NCBI RefSeq assembly: GCF_900141705.1
Contig: NZ_FQYM01000002.1
Location: 118,072-182,071, forward strand
Origin: Fibrobacter sp. UWP2
Lineage (GTDB): Bacteria; Fibrobacterota; Fibrobacteria; Fibrobacterales; Fibrobacteraceae
DNA: 64,000 nucleotides
Direction: 5' to 3'
Part shown: positions 1-8,516 of the stretch, piece after piece
How the letters are laid out: every line of letters starts with the position of its first letter
Position numbering within the stretch: the stretch's first letter is position 1
Program-made: the position numbers and the translations under genes
Notes under the pieces: generated by a model
The model's database searches: none
What the model was told of the DNA's origin: nothing
What the model saw: the letters and a program-made list of their open reading frames with translations, nothing else

Positions 1-187
1 TGATGACGGTAAGGTTGTCTGCCGTAACGGTGAACGAGTCCAGGTCCACAATCACTATTGCTGCGAGGCGGCTCAGGTCGCTATTGAATTCGGCATGGAT
101 TTCCACCTGGTAGTCCACCGAAGAAAGCACGTCCAAGATAAACGAGGATGTGTCGGTTTCTTTGGTGAAAAAAACGATCGGCTGCAT
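1..187 (-). CDS. Partial CDS, N-terminal 62 residues of an unrecognised protein
   Basis: An open frame reads leftward off the window from ATG at 187. It begins MQPIVFFTKETDTSSFILDV and continues through a stretch ending AAIVIVDLDSFTV. The alternation of hydrophobic strands, with two Asp in IVDLDS, is reminiscent of the first half of a receiver-like alpha/beta fold, but too little is visible to name it. It lies downstream of proC on the same strand, separated by an A/T-rich palindrome, so it could be read through from rho-proC. Function unknown. Confidence 0.55.
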   Translation of the reverse strand, partial: MQPIVFFTKETDTSSFILDVLSSVDYQVEIHAEFNSDLSRLAAIVIVDLDSFTVTADNLTVI

Positions 188-200
188 CGGGTTAATTAGG

Positions 201-241
201 AATTATGACAATTAGGAATTCGGAATTCCTAATTCATAATT
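201..241. repeat. A/T-rich inverted repeat at the proC stop codon
   Basis: The arms AATTAGGAATTC and GAATTCCTAATT are perfect complements separated by a single G. They extend outward into AATTATGA and TCATAATT with a two-base bulge. The rightmost bases supply the proC stop codon. It can fold as a long hairpin at the end of the proC message. There is no U-tract on the minus side, so it is not a standard terminator. It may be a copy of a dispersed intergenic repeat. Confidence 0.6.
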
Positions 242-1046
242 ATTTTCCCAGTTCCTTGGAGCGGTTGGTGCCAGCGACTACGGCCTTGATGAGGCTCGAG
301 CGGAAGCCGCCTTCTTCGAGGGCGTCCACGCCGGCGATGGTCGTGCCCGCGGGGGAGCATACCATGGCGCACAGGTCGCTTGGACTCTTGCCCGACTGCT
401 TGACGAGTTCCACGCTGCCTTCGATGGTGCCGAGGGCGAGCTTGAGCGCGACATCGCGGGTGAGGCCAGCCTTCACGCCACCGCGGGTGAGCCCTTCGAT
501 GAACTCGAAAACGTAGGCGGGGGCGCTGCCCGAGAGCCCGGTGACGGCGTCCATCAAGGATTCTGACACGCGGCAGGTCACGCCGACCGTGCCGAAGATT
601 GTTTCGGCAGTTGCAAGCGTTTCGTCGTTGACGCCGTCGGTGGCGAGGGCCACCGTGCCCTTGCCCACGGTGAGCGGCAGGTTCGGCATCACGCGGAGCA
701 CCTGGTTCTGTTCGCCGAGCACGCTCACGAGGGCGCTGCGGGCGACACCGGCCATGATGCTAATGAAGGTCTTGGGGGCAGTGAGCGCCTTGGCGGCGGC
801 GTTCCATTCGCCAGAGACTTTTTTGAAAATCTGTGGTTTTACGCAGAGGAACGTCACGTCGGCTGCCTTGACGCCCTCGTCAAAGCTTTTTACGCGAACG
901 CAGCCCAGGGCGGTCACGGCAGCCGCTGCGGTGTCGCTCGGGTCAAAGAAAAAGATGGTTTTGGGGTCGGATCCGGCCTGGAGAAGACCGCGGAGGATGG
1001 CCCCGCCCATATTGCCTGTACCGGCGAAAAAGATTTTCTTGTTCAT
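240..1046 (-). CDS. proC: Pyrroline-5-carboxylate reductase
   Basis: Catalyses the last step of proline synthesis, NAD(P)H-dependent reduction of 1-pyrroline-5-carboxylate, in the cytoplasm. The 268-residue product has the family's usual length. It opens with the Rossmann motif FFAGTGNMGGAI (about residues 4-15), carries the LRVMPNLP segment, and ends with the conserved SGSAPAYVF...SPAGTTIAGVDALEEGGFR region that forms the substrate site and dimer core. I chose the ATG at 1046 because an AAAAGGA ribosome binding site lies about 7 bases upstream; the longer frame starts at a TTG inside the rho stop region. It lies 23 bp downstream of rho and is probably co-transcribed with it. Confidence 0.95.
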   Translation of the reverse strand: MNKKIFFAGTGNMGGAILRGLLQAGSDPKTIFFFDPSDTAAAAVTALGCVRVKSFDEGVKAADVTFLCVKPQIFKKVSGEWNAAAKALTAPKTFISIMAGVARSALVSVLGEQNQVLRVMPNLPLTVGKGTVALATDGVNDETLATAETIFGTVGVTCRVSESLMDAVTGLSGSAPAYVFEFIEGLTRGGVKAGLTRDVALKLALGTIEGSVELVKQSGKSPSDLCAMVCSPAGTTIAGVDALEEGGFRSSLIKAVVAGTNRSKELGK

Positions 1047-1069
1047 TGTACTAGTCCTTTTTCTCAAAT

Positions 1070-2929
1070 TTAACCGTTCATGGAGCCCAAGAAGTCGAAG
1101 TTCGTCTTAAAGAGCTTCAATTTGTCGCGCAAGAATTCCATGATCTCGACTGTAGTCATGTCTTGCAGGTAACGGCGCAAAATCCAAACGCGGCGCATTT
1201 CTTCTTCGGTCAACAGCAATTCCTCTTTGCGGGTGCCCGACTTGAAAATGTCGATGGCGGGCCAGATGCGCTTTTCGGCAATGCGGCGGTCCAAAACCAG
1301 TTCCATGTTGCCGGTGCCCTTGAATTCTTCAAAGATCACTTCGTCCATGCGGCTGCCGGTCTCGATCAAGGCTGTGCCCACAATGGTGAGTGAGCCGCCG
1401 TTCTCGATTTTACGGGCGGCGCCAAAGAACTTTTTGGGAAGCTGCATGGCGTTCGCGTCCACACCGCCCGAGAGAATTTTGCCAGAGTGCGGGATGGCGA
1501 CGTTGTTCGCGCGGGCAAAGCGGGTGATGGAGTCTAGCAAAATCACCACGTCGTTGCCGTGCTCCACAAGGCGCTTCGCCTTTTCCAAAACGAGGCTTGC
1601 CACCTTGATGTGGCGGCCCGGTTCCTCGTCGAACGTGGAGGCGAGAACTTCGGCCATGATGTTCTTGCCGCGGGCGGCGCTCTCTTCTTTGAGGCGGTCG
1701 ATGAGCTTGCGCATTTCGGTCACTTCTTCGGGGCGTTCGTCAATCAGGAGCACGATGAGCTTCACTTCGGGGTGGTTCGCCGTGATGGCCTTGGTCACGT
1801 TCTGCAGCAACACGGTTTTACCGGTGCGCGGCGGGGCGAGCACAATACTGCGCTGGCCCTTGCCAATGGGGGTGAAGAGGTTCATGAGGCGCGTGCTGTA
1901 TTCCTGGGAATCGAATTCCAGGTTCAGGCGCTCGATGGGGTGAATCGGGGTCAAGTATTCGAAGGCGACGCGACGCTTGGTCTTTTCGGGGGGTTCGAAG
2001 TTCACCGTGTCAATGCGGAGCAGCGCAAAATACTTTTCACCTTCGCGGGGCTGGCGCACCTGGCCCGTGATGGTGTCGCCCATCTTGAGGTCGTAACGGC
2101 GGATGATGTTCTTGCTAATGTAAATGTCGTCGGGACCGGCGAGGTAGTTGTGCTCGGGGTTCCTCAAAAAGCCGTGGCCGCCCTCGGGGATGATTTCGAG
2201 CACGCCTTCGGTGTAAATCGGAGTGTCTTCGCCGTTGGTCGCGCTCAAAATGCTGTAGACCAGGGCCTGCTTGCGCATCTTTTTGTAGTCAACAATGCCC
2301 AGTTCTTCGGCCTTGCTCTGCAGCTCGAACATGGGGAGACCGCGGAGTTGCTTCCACTTGGCGCGTGCGGCGGCCACCTGCTCGGGGTCGGGAGGCGGCA
2401 GCTGGATGCTCTCATCCAAAAAGTCGTCTTGCGGCAGGTTGCGGTTGTGGCGGTTCTTGAACTTGTTGAACTTGTTGAAACGGTTGTTGCCGTTGTTTTG
2501 ATTGTTACCGTTGTTACGGTTGTTGTTCTGATTGTTGTTGTTGTTGAAATGGCGGTTATTCTGGTCGCCCTGCTGGCCGTTGTTCTGGCCTTGTTGCGGG
2601 GTTCCTTCTGCGGGGGCGCCTTCGGCGCTGTTGTTGGTTGCCTGGGCGGATCCTTCCGCGGGCATGGCCGCCGTGTTGGCGGCAGGGGCTTCGGGGGCGG
2701 GTGTAAATTCGGTGGTCGGCTTTTCGCGGGTCGGCGGTTCGGGGGCTTTTTCTACCGGGGCTGCTTCCGTCTTTTTTTCGGTGGCGTTCTCGGCAACTTT
2801 TTCGTCAGCCTTTTCGGAGGCCTTTTTAGGAGTGCGCCCGCGCTTCTTGGGTGCCGCCTTTGCTTCTTCTGCGGCTTCTACAGGCTCGACAACTTCGTTC
2901 TGGTCCAGATTCTTTTTTGTTCTAGGCAC
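1070..2929 (-). CDS. rho: Transcription termination factor Rho with long disordered N-terminal extension
   Basis: Hexameric RNA helicase that terminates transcription. Residues 1-190 are a low-complexity extension: Lys/Ala/Glu/Pro-rich, then an Asn/Gln-rich tract at about 113-162 containing repeated [12 protein letters not shown] units. The ordered part follows the family order: Rho N-terminal helical domain (about 193-235), cold-shock-like RNA-binding domain (235-310), and the ATPase with Walker A APPRTGKT at 365-372, the DERPEEV segment at 397, and the R-loop [19 protein letters not shown]. At 619 residues it is about 200 longer than E. coli Rho; similar insertions are known in Bacteroidota and Actinobacteria. 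It starts with GTG at 2929, 8 bases after AAGGAT. Confidence 0.97.
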   Translation of the reverse strand: MPRTKKNLDQNEVVEPVEAAEEAKAAPKKRGRTPKKASEKADEKVAENATEKKTEAAPVEKAPEPPTREKPTTEFTPAPEAPAANTAAMPAEGSAQATNNSAEGAPAEGTPQQGQNNGQQGDQNNRHFNNNNNQNNNRNNGNNQNNGNNRFNKFNKFKNRHNRNLPQDDFLDESIQLPPPDPEQVAAARAKWKQLRGLPMFELQSKAEELGIVDYKKMRKQALVYSILSATNGEDTPIYTEGVLEIIPEGGHGFLRNPEHNYLAGPDDIYISKNIIRRYDLKMGDTITGQVRQPREGEKYFALLRIDTVNFEPPEKTKRRVAFEYLTPIHPIERLNLEFDSQEYSTRLMNLFTPIGKGQRSIVLAPPRTGKTVLLQNVTKAITANHPEVKLIVLLIDERPEEVTEMRKLIDRLKEESAARGKNIMAEVLASTFDEEPGRHIKVASLVLEKAKRLVEHGNDVVILLDSITRFARANNVAIPHSGKILSGGVDANAMQLPKKFFGAARKIENGGSLTIVGTALIETGSRMDEVIFEEFKGTGNMELVLDRRIAEKRIWPAIDIFKSGTRKEELLLTEEEMRRVWILRRYLQDMTTVEIMEFLRDKLKLFKTNFDFLGSMNG

Positions 2930-3004
2930 TTTATTTATCCTTATTATGTTGTTCTATATTTTATGTATAAAGTTTTATGGTAGTTTTGTATTGAGGGAAT
3001 AAAA

Positions 3005-3147
3005 TCTCAAAGCAGAGCCAAATAAGCTCTCTGAGAAAAAAATATGGTGGGAAATTCTTGTTCCTACTTGAACGACCAATAAAATACATAAAAAAACGTT
3101 TTTTGTCATAAAAAAACGCTTTTTTTCGCAAAAAAATTTTTTTTCGC
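3005..3147. other. Intergenic hairpins and A/T tracts between rho and folK
   Basis: A gapped inverted repeat lies at 3005-3036 (TCTCA...AGAGC, then GCTCT...TGAGA). From 3089 to 3147 come three runs of A6-7 followed by CG or CGC and T6-8, the first being the palindrome AAAAAACGTTTTTT. The tracts lie in the divergent gap between rho and folK. They could bend DNA or act as UP-like elements for either promoter. No gene is visible here. Confidence 0.45.
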
Positions 3148-3193
3148 AGCTACAAACGCAAAAACAACAAGTTTTTGCCGTTTTGGTGTCAAA

Positions 3194-3219
3194 TTCTATA
3201 TTGGCAGAATATCTATATT
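3194..3219 (+). promoter_or_regulatory. Putative folK promoter (two CTATATT boxes)
   Basis: Two copies of TCTATATT sit about 16 bases apart just ahead of the folK start. They match the TATATT box seen before guaB, glyA, ndk and the amino-acid transporter. The downstream copy overlaps the AGGA that would serve as ribosome binding site, so the upstream copy is the better -10 candidate. Confidence 0.45.
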
Positions 3220-3225
3220 AGGAAC

Positions 3226-3735
3226 GTGGAATCTTTGGAAAGAGTATTTATTGCCTTGGGCAGCAACCTCGCTCCCCGCTCTAAGCGTTTGGCTGAAGGG
3301 CGCGATATGTTGCACCGCATTGCCAGTGGTGGTTGGCTCGAGAGCCCCATCTACGAGACTCCACCCGTCGGTCCGGCCGGTCAGGGACCATATTTTAACC
3401 AGGTCGTGAGTTTTTGGTACTCGGGAACCCCGAAACAGCTGCTGTATTACCTCAAGGGGGCCGAGCTCTTGCTGGGCCGCAAGCCCCGCGGGCACTGGAA
3501 TTCCAGGGAAATAGACCTCGATTTGCTCTACTTTGGCAACCAGAAGGCGTCTGGTCGCCCCACGATCCCGCACGTAGAGATCCCGAACAGGCAGTTTGTG
3601 CTTGTTCCGCTGAACGATATTGCACCCGATTGGCAGGACCCGCTGCGCATGTGCCCGGTCAAGGACCTGCTGGCCGACTTACTTTCACGGGAAGATAAAA
3701 TCCCGTTCCGCACCATCACTGGGGAGGAACCGTAA
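3226..3735 (+). CDS. folK: 2-amino-4-hydroxy-6-hydroxymethyldihydropteridine pyrophosphokinase (HPPK)
   Basis: Transfers pyrophosphate from ATP to 6-hydroxymethyl-7,8-dihydropterin in folate synthesis. HPPK hallmarks are in order: FIALGSNLAPR near the N-terminus, YETPPVGPAGQGPYFNQV, LLGRKPRGHWNSREIDLDLLYFG with the metal-binding DLDLL, and the IPHVEIPNRQFVLVPLNDIAPDW signature. The start is uncertain. GTG at 3226 is only 2 bases from AGGA, TTG at 3235 has better spacing, and the ATG at 3175 lies upstream of the promoter boxes. The stop overlaps the next start as TAATG, implying translational coupling. Confidence 0.93.
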   Translation: MESLERVFIALGSNLAPRSKRLAEGRDMLHRIASGGWLESPIYETPPVGPAGQGPYFNQVVSFWYSGTPKQLLYYLKGAELLLGRKPRGHWNSREIDLDLLYFGNQKASGRPTIPHVEIPNRQFVLVPLNDIAPDWQDPLRMCPVKDLLADLLSREDKIPFRTITGEEP

Positions 3736-4388
3736 TGCTTACCGACAAGGGCGTACACTTTTTAGCCATTGAAGGCGTCATCGGGGTGGGCAAGACCACT
3801 CTGGCGCGCATCATCGCCGAGCGCTGGAATGCCATGTGCATCGAGGAAAATTACGAAGAGAACCCCTTCCTCGAAAAATTTTACGAGAATCGGGATGCCT
3901 ATGCCTTCCAGACCCAGCTGTTCTTTTTGCTGGACCGCCACAAGCAGCTGCAGAACTCGGCCTTGCAGAGCGACCTGTTCCACGATCTTTTGGTAAGCGA
4001 CTACACCTACGACAAGGACCAGATTTTTGCCTCGCAGAACCTTACGAACGACAGCGAGTACGCCATGTACGAGGCTGTGTCCAAGGCCTTGAGCCGCGAC
4101 ATGCCCAAGCCGGACCTGGTCGTCTATTTGCAGGCGAGCATCCCGACGCTCCTTGCCCGCATCAAGAGCCGTGGCCGCGTCATGGAAAAGTCCATCGAGG
4201 GCAATTACCTCAAGGATCTGCAGGCGCGCTACGATCACCATTTTTGGCACTATCACGATGCGCCGGTGCTGATCATCAACACCGACAACATCGACTTTGT
4301 GCACAATGAGAGCCATTTGCAGATGGTTCTGAACGCCATTGCGGAGTGCCCGCAACAAACCACATATTTTGTCCCCGAAGGAAAATAA
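3735..4388 (+). CDS. Deoxynucleoside kinase (deoxyadenosine/deoxyguanosine kinase family)
   Basis: Phosphorylates deoxynucleosides for salvage. The P-loop EGVIGVGKTTLA is at residues 13-24. EENYEENPFLEKFYENR and the FFLLDRHKQLQ helix follow, with a DRY-like SDYTYDKDQIFA segment and the LID region ARIKSRGRVMEKSIEGNYLKDL. At 217 residues it matches the family. It overlaps folK by one base and is followed by panC after 13 bp, giving a folK-kinase-panC operon. The exact substrate (dA, dG or dC) cannot be read from the sequence. Confidence 0.88.
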   Translation: MLTDKGVHFLAIEGVIGVGKTTLARIIAERWNAMCIEENYEENPFLEKFYENRDAYAFQTQLFFLLDRHKQLQNSALQSDLFHDLLVSDYTYDKDQIFASQNLTNDSEYAMYEAVSKALSRDMPKPDLVVYLQASIPTLLARIKSRGRVMEKSIEGNYLKDLQARYDHHFWHYHDAPVLIINTDNIDFVHNESHLQMVLNAIAECPQQTTYFVPEGK

Positions 4389-4401
4389 AAAGGTAATAGT
4401 A

Positions 4402-5253
4402 ATGCAGATTATCAAGTCAATCGATGCCCTGCGCGCCGCAGTGAAACCGCTCGCCATGCAGGGTAAAACAATTGGTCTCGTCCCTACGATGGGAGCCCTC
4501 CATGACGGTCATGGCGCGCTCATCAAGGAGTCCGTGAAAAATTGCGATGTGACAGTGGTGAGTGTGTTTTTAAACCCCATCCAGTTTGGCAAGAACGAGG
4601 ATTTGGACAAGTACCCCAAGCGCCTGGAAGCCGACGCCAAGTTGGCAGAATCGCTGGGCGCTGACTTTGTGTTTGCCCCGAGTGTCGCCGAAATGTACCC
4701 CGATGGCGATCCGCTTACCTTGGTCCGCGACGAGACCCTCGAAAGCATGTATTGCGGCGCTTACCGCCCGGGACACTTCCGTGGTGTGCTGACGGTTGTA
4801 TCTAAGTTGTTCTTGATTTCGGGCGCGAACCACGCCTACTTTGGCGAGAAGGACTACCAGCAGGTGTTCCTCATCGAACGCATGGTCCGCGACCTCAACT
4901 TCGACATACAGATTCACCGCGTAAAGATTGTGCGCGAGGCTTCGGGCCTTGCCCTCTCTAGCAGGAACGAGTACCTCACGGACTTGGAACGCTCCCAGGC
5001 GCTGAGCATCAGCACCGGTTTAAAGCAGGCGAAGGAAACCTTTGAAAAGGGGGAACGCCGTGTGGCTGTGCTGCGTGACGTGGTCATCAAGTCCATTTTA
5101 GGCAACCGCGGCCAGGTGCAGTACGTGGAAGTCGTAAACCAGAAGGACTTGCAAAAGTTCAATGGCGCATTGCGCGAAGAAGACAAGGTCGTGATTCTGG
5201 TCGCGGCGTTCTTTGGCAAAACCCGCCTCATTGACAACATTGAGCTGAACTAA
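4402..5253 (+). CDS. panC: Pantothenate synthetase
   Basis: Joins pantoate and beta-alanine with ATP in pantothenate/CoA synthesis. Motifs are PTMGALHDGHGALI (ATP-binding HxGH), FLNPIQFGKNEDLDKYP, YCGAYRPGHFRGVLTVV, YFGEKDYQQ and the KMSKS-like LSSRN. The 283-residue product starts at ATG 4402, 9 bases after AAAAGG; the longer frame begins inside the kinase gene. A strong intrinsic terminator follows directly. No panB or panD is visible in the window. Confidence 0.96.
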   Translation: MQIIKSIDALRAAVKPLAMQGKTIGLVPTMGALHDGHGALIKESVKNCDVTVVSVFLNPIQFGKNEDLDKYPKRLEADAKLAESLGADFVFAPSVAEMYPDGDPLTLVRDETLESMYCGAYRPGHFRGVLTVVSKLFLISGANHAYFGEKDYQQVFLIERMVRDLNFDIQIHRVKIVREASGLALSSRNEYLTDLERSQALSISTGLKQAKETFEKGERRVAVLRDVVIKSILGNRGQVQYVEVVNQKDLQKFNGALREEDKVVILVAAFFGKTRLIDNIELN

Positions 5254-5263
5254 GACTTTTGAA

Positions 5264-5297
5264 CAAAAAAACGCCCTGTCGGGGCGTTTTTTTTGTT
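5264..5297. terminator. Bidirectional intrinsic terminator between panC and the cyclase gene
   Basis: The stem ACGCCC / GGGCGT with loop TGTCG is flanked by an A7 run on the left and a T8 run on the right. It can therefore terminate both panC and the convergent cyclase gene ending at 5310. Confidence 0.9.
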
Positions 5298-5309
5298 TGA
5301 ACTAGGGGC

Positions 5310-8300
5310 TTATTTGCTGGTGGCGGTAAATACGCCGTCCCATGTTTCGCCCGGGGCGACAGGCGGGTTGACCTTGTAGTTCTCGCAGCGCTGGATGTAC
5401 ACGAGGCTCGGGCAGGTCTTGCTGCCGGGGTCGCGTTCGGGTAGGTGCGGTTCGTATTCGAGGCACGCCTTGAACAGTTCAATGGCCTTGTCCCATTCCA
5501 TGGCGAGGTAGGCGGCACGGGCCTGTTCCCAGATTTCCACGAGCTTTTTGAGGTTTGCTTCGTTGGCGCAGCCTGACTTTTCGAGCAGTTCGAACGTCTT
5601 GACGGGGAGGCTCTTGCCGACCACGCGGATGGTGTCGAGCGAGCGGTAAATGAAGTGCCCTTCTTGCAAATCCTTTTGCGTGTCTTCGCTAATTTGAATG
5701 TAGGCGCCGTATTGCTTGGCTGCACTTTCCAGGCGGGCAGCTAGGTTCACGGCGTCGCCCATCATGGTGTAGTTCTTGCGCATCGAGGAACCCATGTTTC
5801 CCGTCACGATGTCTCCGGAGTTGATACCGATGCGCATGTGCATGTCGTGGACGACCTTGGGCCAGCGGTTTCCTTCGGCGGCCCATTTTTTGCGGAGCCC
5901 CATGAGCTTGGTCTGCATGTCAACGGCCGAGTCGCAAGCGCTTTGGGCGTGGTTCTCCAGGGGCATCGGCGCACCAAAGAACGCGATGATGGCATCGCCT
6001 TCGTACTTGTCGAGTGTGCCTTTGTTGCTTAGGAGGGTGTCGGTCATGGCAGTCAAGTATTCATTCAGGAGGTCAACGAGCTTACTCGGGTCGCCGATTT
6101 TCTCGGAGAAGGTGGAAAAACTTGCGATGTCGGTAAAGTAGGCGGTGATGTTCGACTTGGTGCCACCCAGGGTCGGCATAATCTCGTTGTTCACCATTTC
6201 GTCTATCAACTCGGGAGAAATGTACTGTTTGAACGCGTTGTTCAAGAAGCTCTTCTCCTTGGATTCGTAGTAGAACTGCACAATTAGGGCGGCGATGTTG
6301 GTGAGCAATATGGCAAGGAGCTGCTTGGATACGCCCAGGTACAGCCCTTGCACAAAGAAGTTGTAGGCGACAATGGTGTAAGCTCCCATCAAAGCGATGC
6401 ATATCATTATAGAAATGAAGCTTCTAATGTAGAGGCCTATGAATAGGCAGAACAGCGCCAGCAAAATGACCATAATTTGCTGGTAGTGCTCGTCGAGGAA
6501 TACGAGGAACTTGTTGTTCAGGATGTTCTGGAGGATTGTGGCGTGAACCAGCACACCGGGGTAGTGTTCTTCGTGCGGTCCCGAAACAAAGTCAAACATG
6601 GCTGTAGCCGCGGAGCCCAGGATGAATGTCTTGCCCTGGTAGAAGCCGGCGTCAATGCGGTGCTTTAACACATCGTAGTAAGACACATGCTGGAAACTGC
6701 GCTTGGCTTCGCTGGTGTTGTAACGGCTCTGGTAGTTGACCAGGTAACGTCCGTACTTGTCGATGGGGACTCGCTTTACATTGCCAAAGCGGAATTCTTC
6801 ACCGGGCTTAAGAGCCTCGATTTTATCCATGGAGGTATTGATGATGTCTCGCAACACGTCGGAACTCAAGATGACCAAGTTGGATTTCCATTCCTTGCTG
6901 TTGAAGTCGTAACGGATGTCCATGTCCAACGACAAATGGAGTGCATTGCCGTTTGGCATGTTGGCGATGGTGTCGGCATAGAATTTTAGGGTTTTGACCA
7001 CATAGGGCGTAATGAGAACCTCGTCCTCCTCCTCGGTATCGGTCAACAAAAAGCGGTTCTTTTCGGTGGAGTCCCGTGCAAGCGTCATGTTCTCGGCAAC
7101 GTCCTTGGGCTCGAATCCTTCCAGTTCGTTGAACACATTGGTGTCGAGCTCCATGGCAGTCTTGGAAAGGTTCTCGGTGAGAATTTGTCCTTCGAAACTT
7201 TCAATAGTGATGACGCCATCGTTGTCCTTGTTGACCACGATCTTCGAGGAAACATCAATGAATTCCTGCTTTCTCTTGTTCTTGGGCGTTTTCTTGAGTT
7301 TTTCGTTGTTCGCCTTGATTTTTTCTTGCAGCGCGATGAACATGGGGTAGGTGAAGCGCGGGAAGGTGGTGTGCAACACTCCCGCAGAGTCACGGTATAT
7401 GCCAAAGGGCTTGCCGATGTCAATGTACTTGCCCATCTTGATCTTTACGTTCTCCGGCTTTTGGTGGTAGAGGTGGAGAACCGTCATGAGGGACATCGTG
7501 GTGTAAATCTTAATCTGGTCGTCGGTCAGGGTGGAATCCAGTTCCTTGTTGGGGAATTTGTACAGCATCGACACGCGGCGTTCCACGCCGTCGTCATCGG
7601 GGTAGGCGTTGACGGTGCCAAAGAACTTGCTGGCGTGTGTCAATTCGGGGAACACGTTGTCGAGAATGTCCTTGGATTCAATGTATTCGGGGTGGTCCAC
7701 CTGGCTCATTTCCAGAGTGGATCCGTAACCAATGCTTTTGGCACGTTCCACGCCGCTGAGCGGTCGCCATACGGTTTCGTACTGGTAGTTGGTCCATTCG
7801 CTCATGTCGTAGCAAATGATGGTGTTCTTGCTCTCTTGCACCGCTTGCACGAGCATGGAATCAAAATTGTAGTGGGCGCGGATGGAGTTGTAGAGAGAAG
7901 AATCCAGGTCCAGATCCGATTTCTTGGCGAGTACGGAATCGGGTGTAGTGGCCAGGGTGACTGCGCTTTCGAGGGCGTGGTATTTTGCGGTGTCAAGAAT
8001 GTTTTGCGACGAAAGGTCCTGAAGCACCGAAATACTCTGGCTCGCCTTCAGCTTTCCAAAGTCGGCCGTCTTAAAAAGAATATCGAATGCGATTGCCGAG
8101 GCGCCGCCGTTGCTCAGGGTGCGCACGACTTCGGCATGGCGGTCGCGATCCCAGGTATTGTAGTTGCCCAGCTTTACCAGGGAGTTCTCGTCAATATCCA
8201 CAATCAAAATGTTGGGGTCATAGTTGTCGGCGGCAATGACGTTCTTGTCGATCTTGATTTCGGTCACCTTGCCGGTGCTTGTCTTGAAGAACATGTCGTA

Positions 8301-8453
8301 AAAAAGGTATTCCAGGGATTCAGCGCCGGAACGAGCGAAGGGAACATACGGGTCCTGGACGTTGCCGAGGATCAGAATTAAAAAAACAATGATAATGGTC
8401 GTTACTGAACCAACGGCAAGTTTCTTGAGCTTTTTGGCGACTTTTCTTTGCAT
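5310..8453 (-). CDS. CHASE2-domain class III adenylate cyclase
   Basis: Membrane-bound sensor cyclase making cAMP. An N-terminal helix (about 13-30) is followed by a very large extracytoplasmic CHASE2 domain (about 35-640; ILIVDIDENSL near its start and the FYQGKTFILGSAATAMFD ending). Then come about three membrane helices (655-735) and a class III cyclase domain (about 750-960). Catalytic positions are present: metal Asp775 in YFTDIASF and Asp820 in KYEGDAI, with Asn903 and Arg907 in NLAAR. Lys816 and Thr896 at the base-recognition positions favour ATP over GTP. A helical, TPR-like tail follows. A TATAAT box ends 6 bases before the ATG and no ribosome binding site is visible. No cAMP receptor is seen nearby. 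Confidence 0.93.
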   Translation of the reverse strand: MQRKVAKKLKKLAVGSVTTIIIVFLILILGNVQDPYVPFARSGAESLEYLFYDMFFKTSTGKVTEIKIDKNVIAADNYDPNILIVDIDENSLVKLGNYNTWDRDRHAEVVRTLSNGGASAIAFDILFKTADFGKLKASQSISVLQDLSSQNILDTAKYHALESAVTLATTPDSVLAKKSDLDLDSSLYNSIRAHYNFDSMLVQAVQESKNTIICYDMSEWTNYQYETVWRPLSGVERAKSIGYGSTLEMSQVDHPEYIESKDILDNVFPELTHASKFFGTVNAYPDDDGVERRVSMLYKFPNKELDSTLTDDQIKIYTTMSLMTVLHLYHQKPENVKIKMGKYIDIGKPFGIYRDSAGVLHTTFPRFTYPMFIALQEKIKANNEKLKKTPKNKRKQEFIDVSSKIVVNKDNDGVITIESFEGQILTENLSKTAMELDTNVFNELEGFEPKDVAENMTLARDSTEKNRFLLTDTEEEDEVLITPYVVKTLKFYADTIANMPNGNALHLSLDMDIRYDFNSKEWKSNLVILSSDVLRDIINTSMDKIEALKPGEEFRFGNVKRVPIDKYGRYLVNYQSRYNTSEAKRSFQHVSYYDVLKHRIDAGFYQGKTFILGSAATAMFDFVSGPHEEHYPGVLVHATILQNILNNKFLVFLDEHYQQIMVILLALFCLFIGLYIRSFISIMICIALMGAYTIVAYNFFVQGLYLGVSKQLLAILLTNIAALIVQFYYESKEKSFLNNAFKQYISPELIDEMVNNEIMPTLGGTKSNITAYFTDIASFSTFSEKIGDPSKLVDLLNEYLTAMTDTLLSNKGTLDKYEGDAIIAFFGAPMPLENHAQSACDSAVDMQTKLMGLRKKWAAEGNRWPKVVHDMHMRIGINSGDIVTGNMGSSMRKNYTMMGDAVNLAARLESAAKQYGAYIQISEDTQKDLQEGHFIYRSLDTIRVVGKSLPVKTFELLEKSGCANEANLKKLVEIWEQARAAYLAMEWDKAIELFKACLEYEPHLPERDPGSKTCPSLVYIQRCENYKVNPPVAPGETWDGVFTATSK

Positions 8454-8459
8454 GTTGCA

Positions 8460-8488
8460 ATTATAATAAAAGAACTTAAATTATATTT
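8460..8488. promoter_or_regulatory. Divergent promoters for the cyclase and ftsK
   Basis: Leftward, TATAAT (8465-8460) ends 6 bases before the cyclase ATG. Rightward, TTATATTTAAA (8481 onward) precedes ftsK by about 30 bases. The two boxes are only about 20 bp apart, so the two promoters must share or compete for space. Confidence 0.45.
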
Positions 8489-8516
8489 AAAACGGAAATT
8501 GCGAAGGAGCAAAAAT

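Noticed and set aside
1559..2983. 474-codon open frame on the plus strand opposite rho
   Set aside because: It is an antisense shadow: the strong preference for G/C-ending codons leaves few stops in the complementary frame. Its translation is low-complexity (Val/Gly/Arg runs) and has no start context.
7185..8381. 398-codon open frame opposite the cyclase
   Set aside because: Antisense of a gene with clear catalytic motifs; no ribosome binding site and no recognisable domain.
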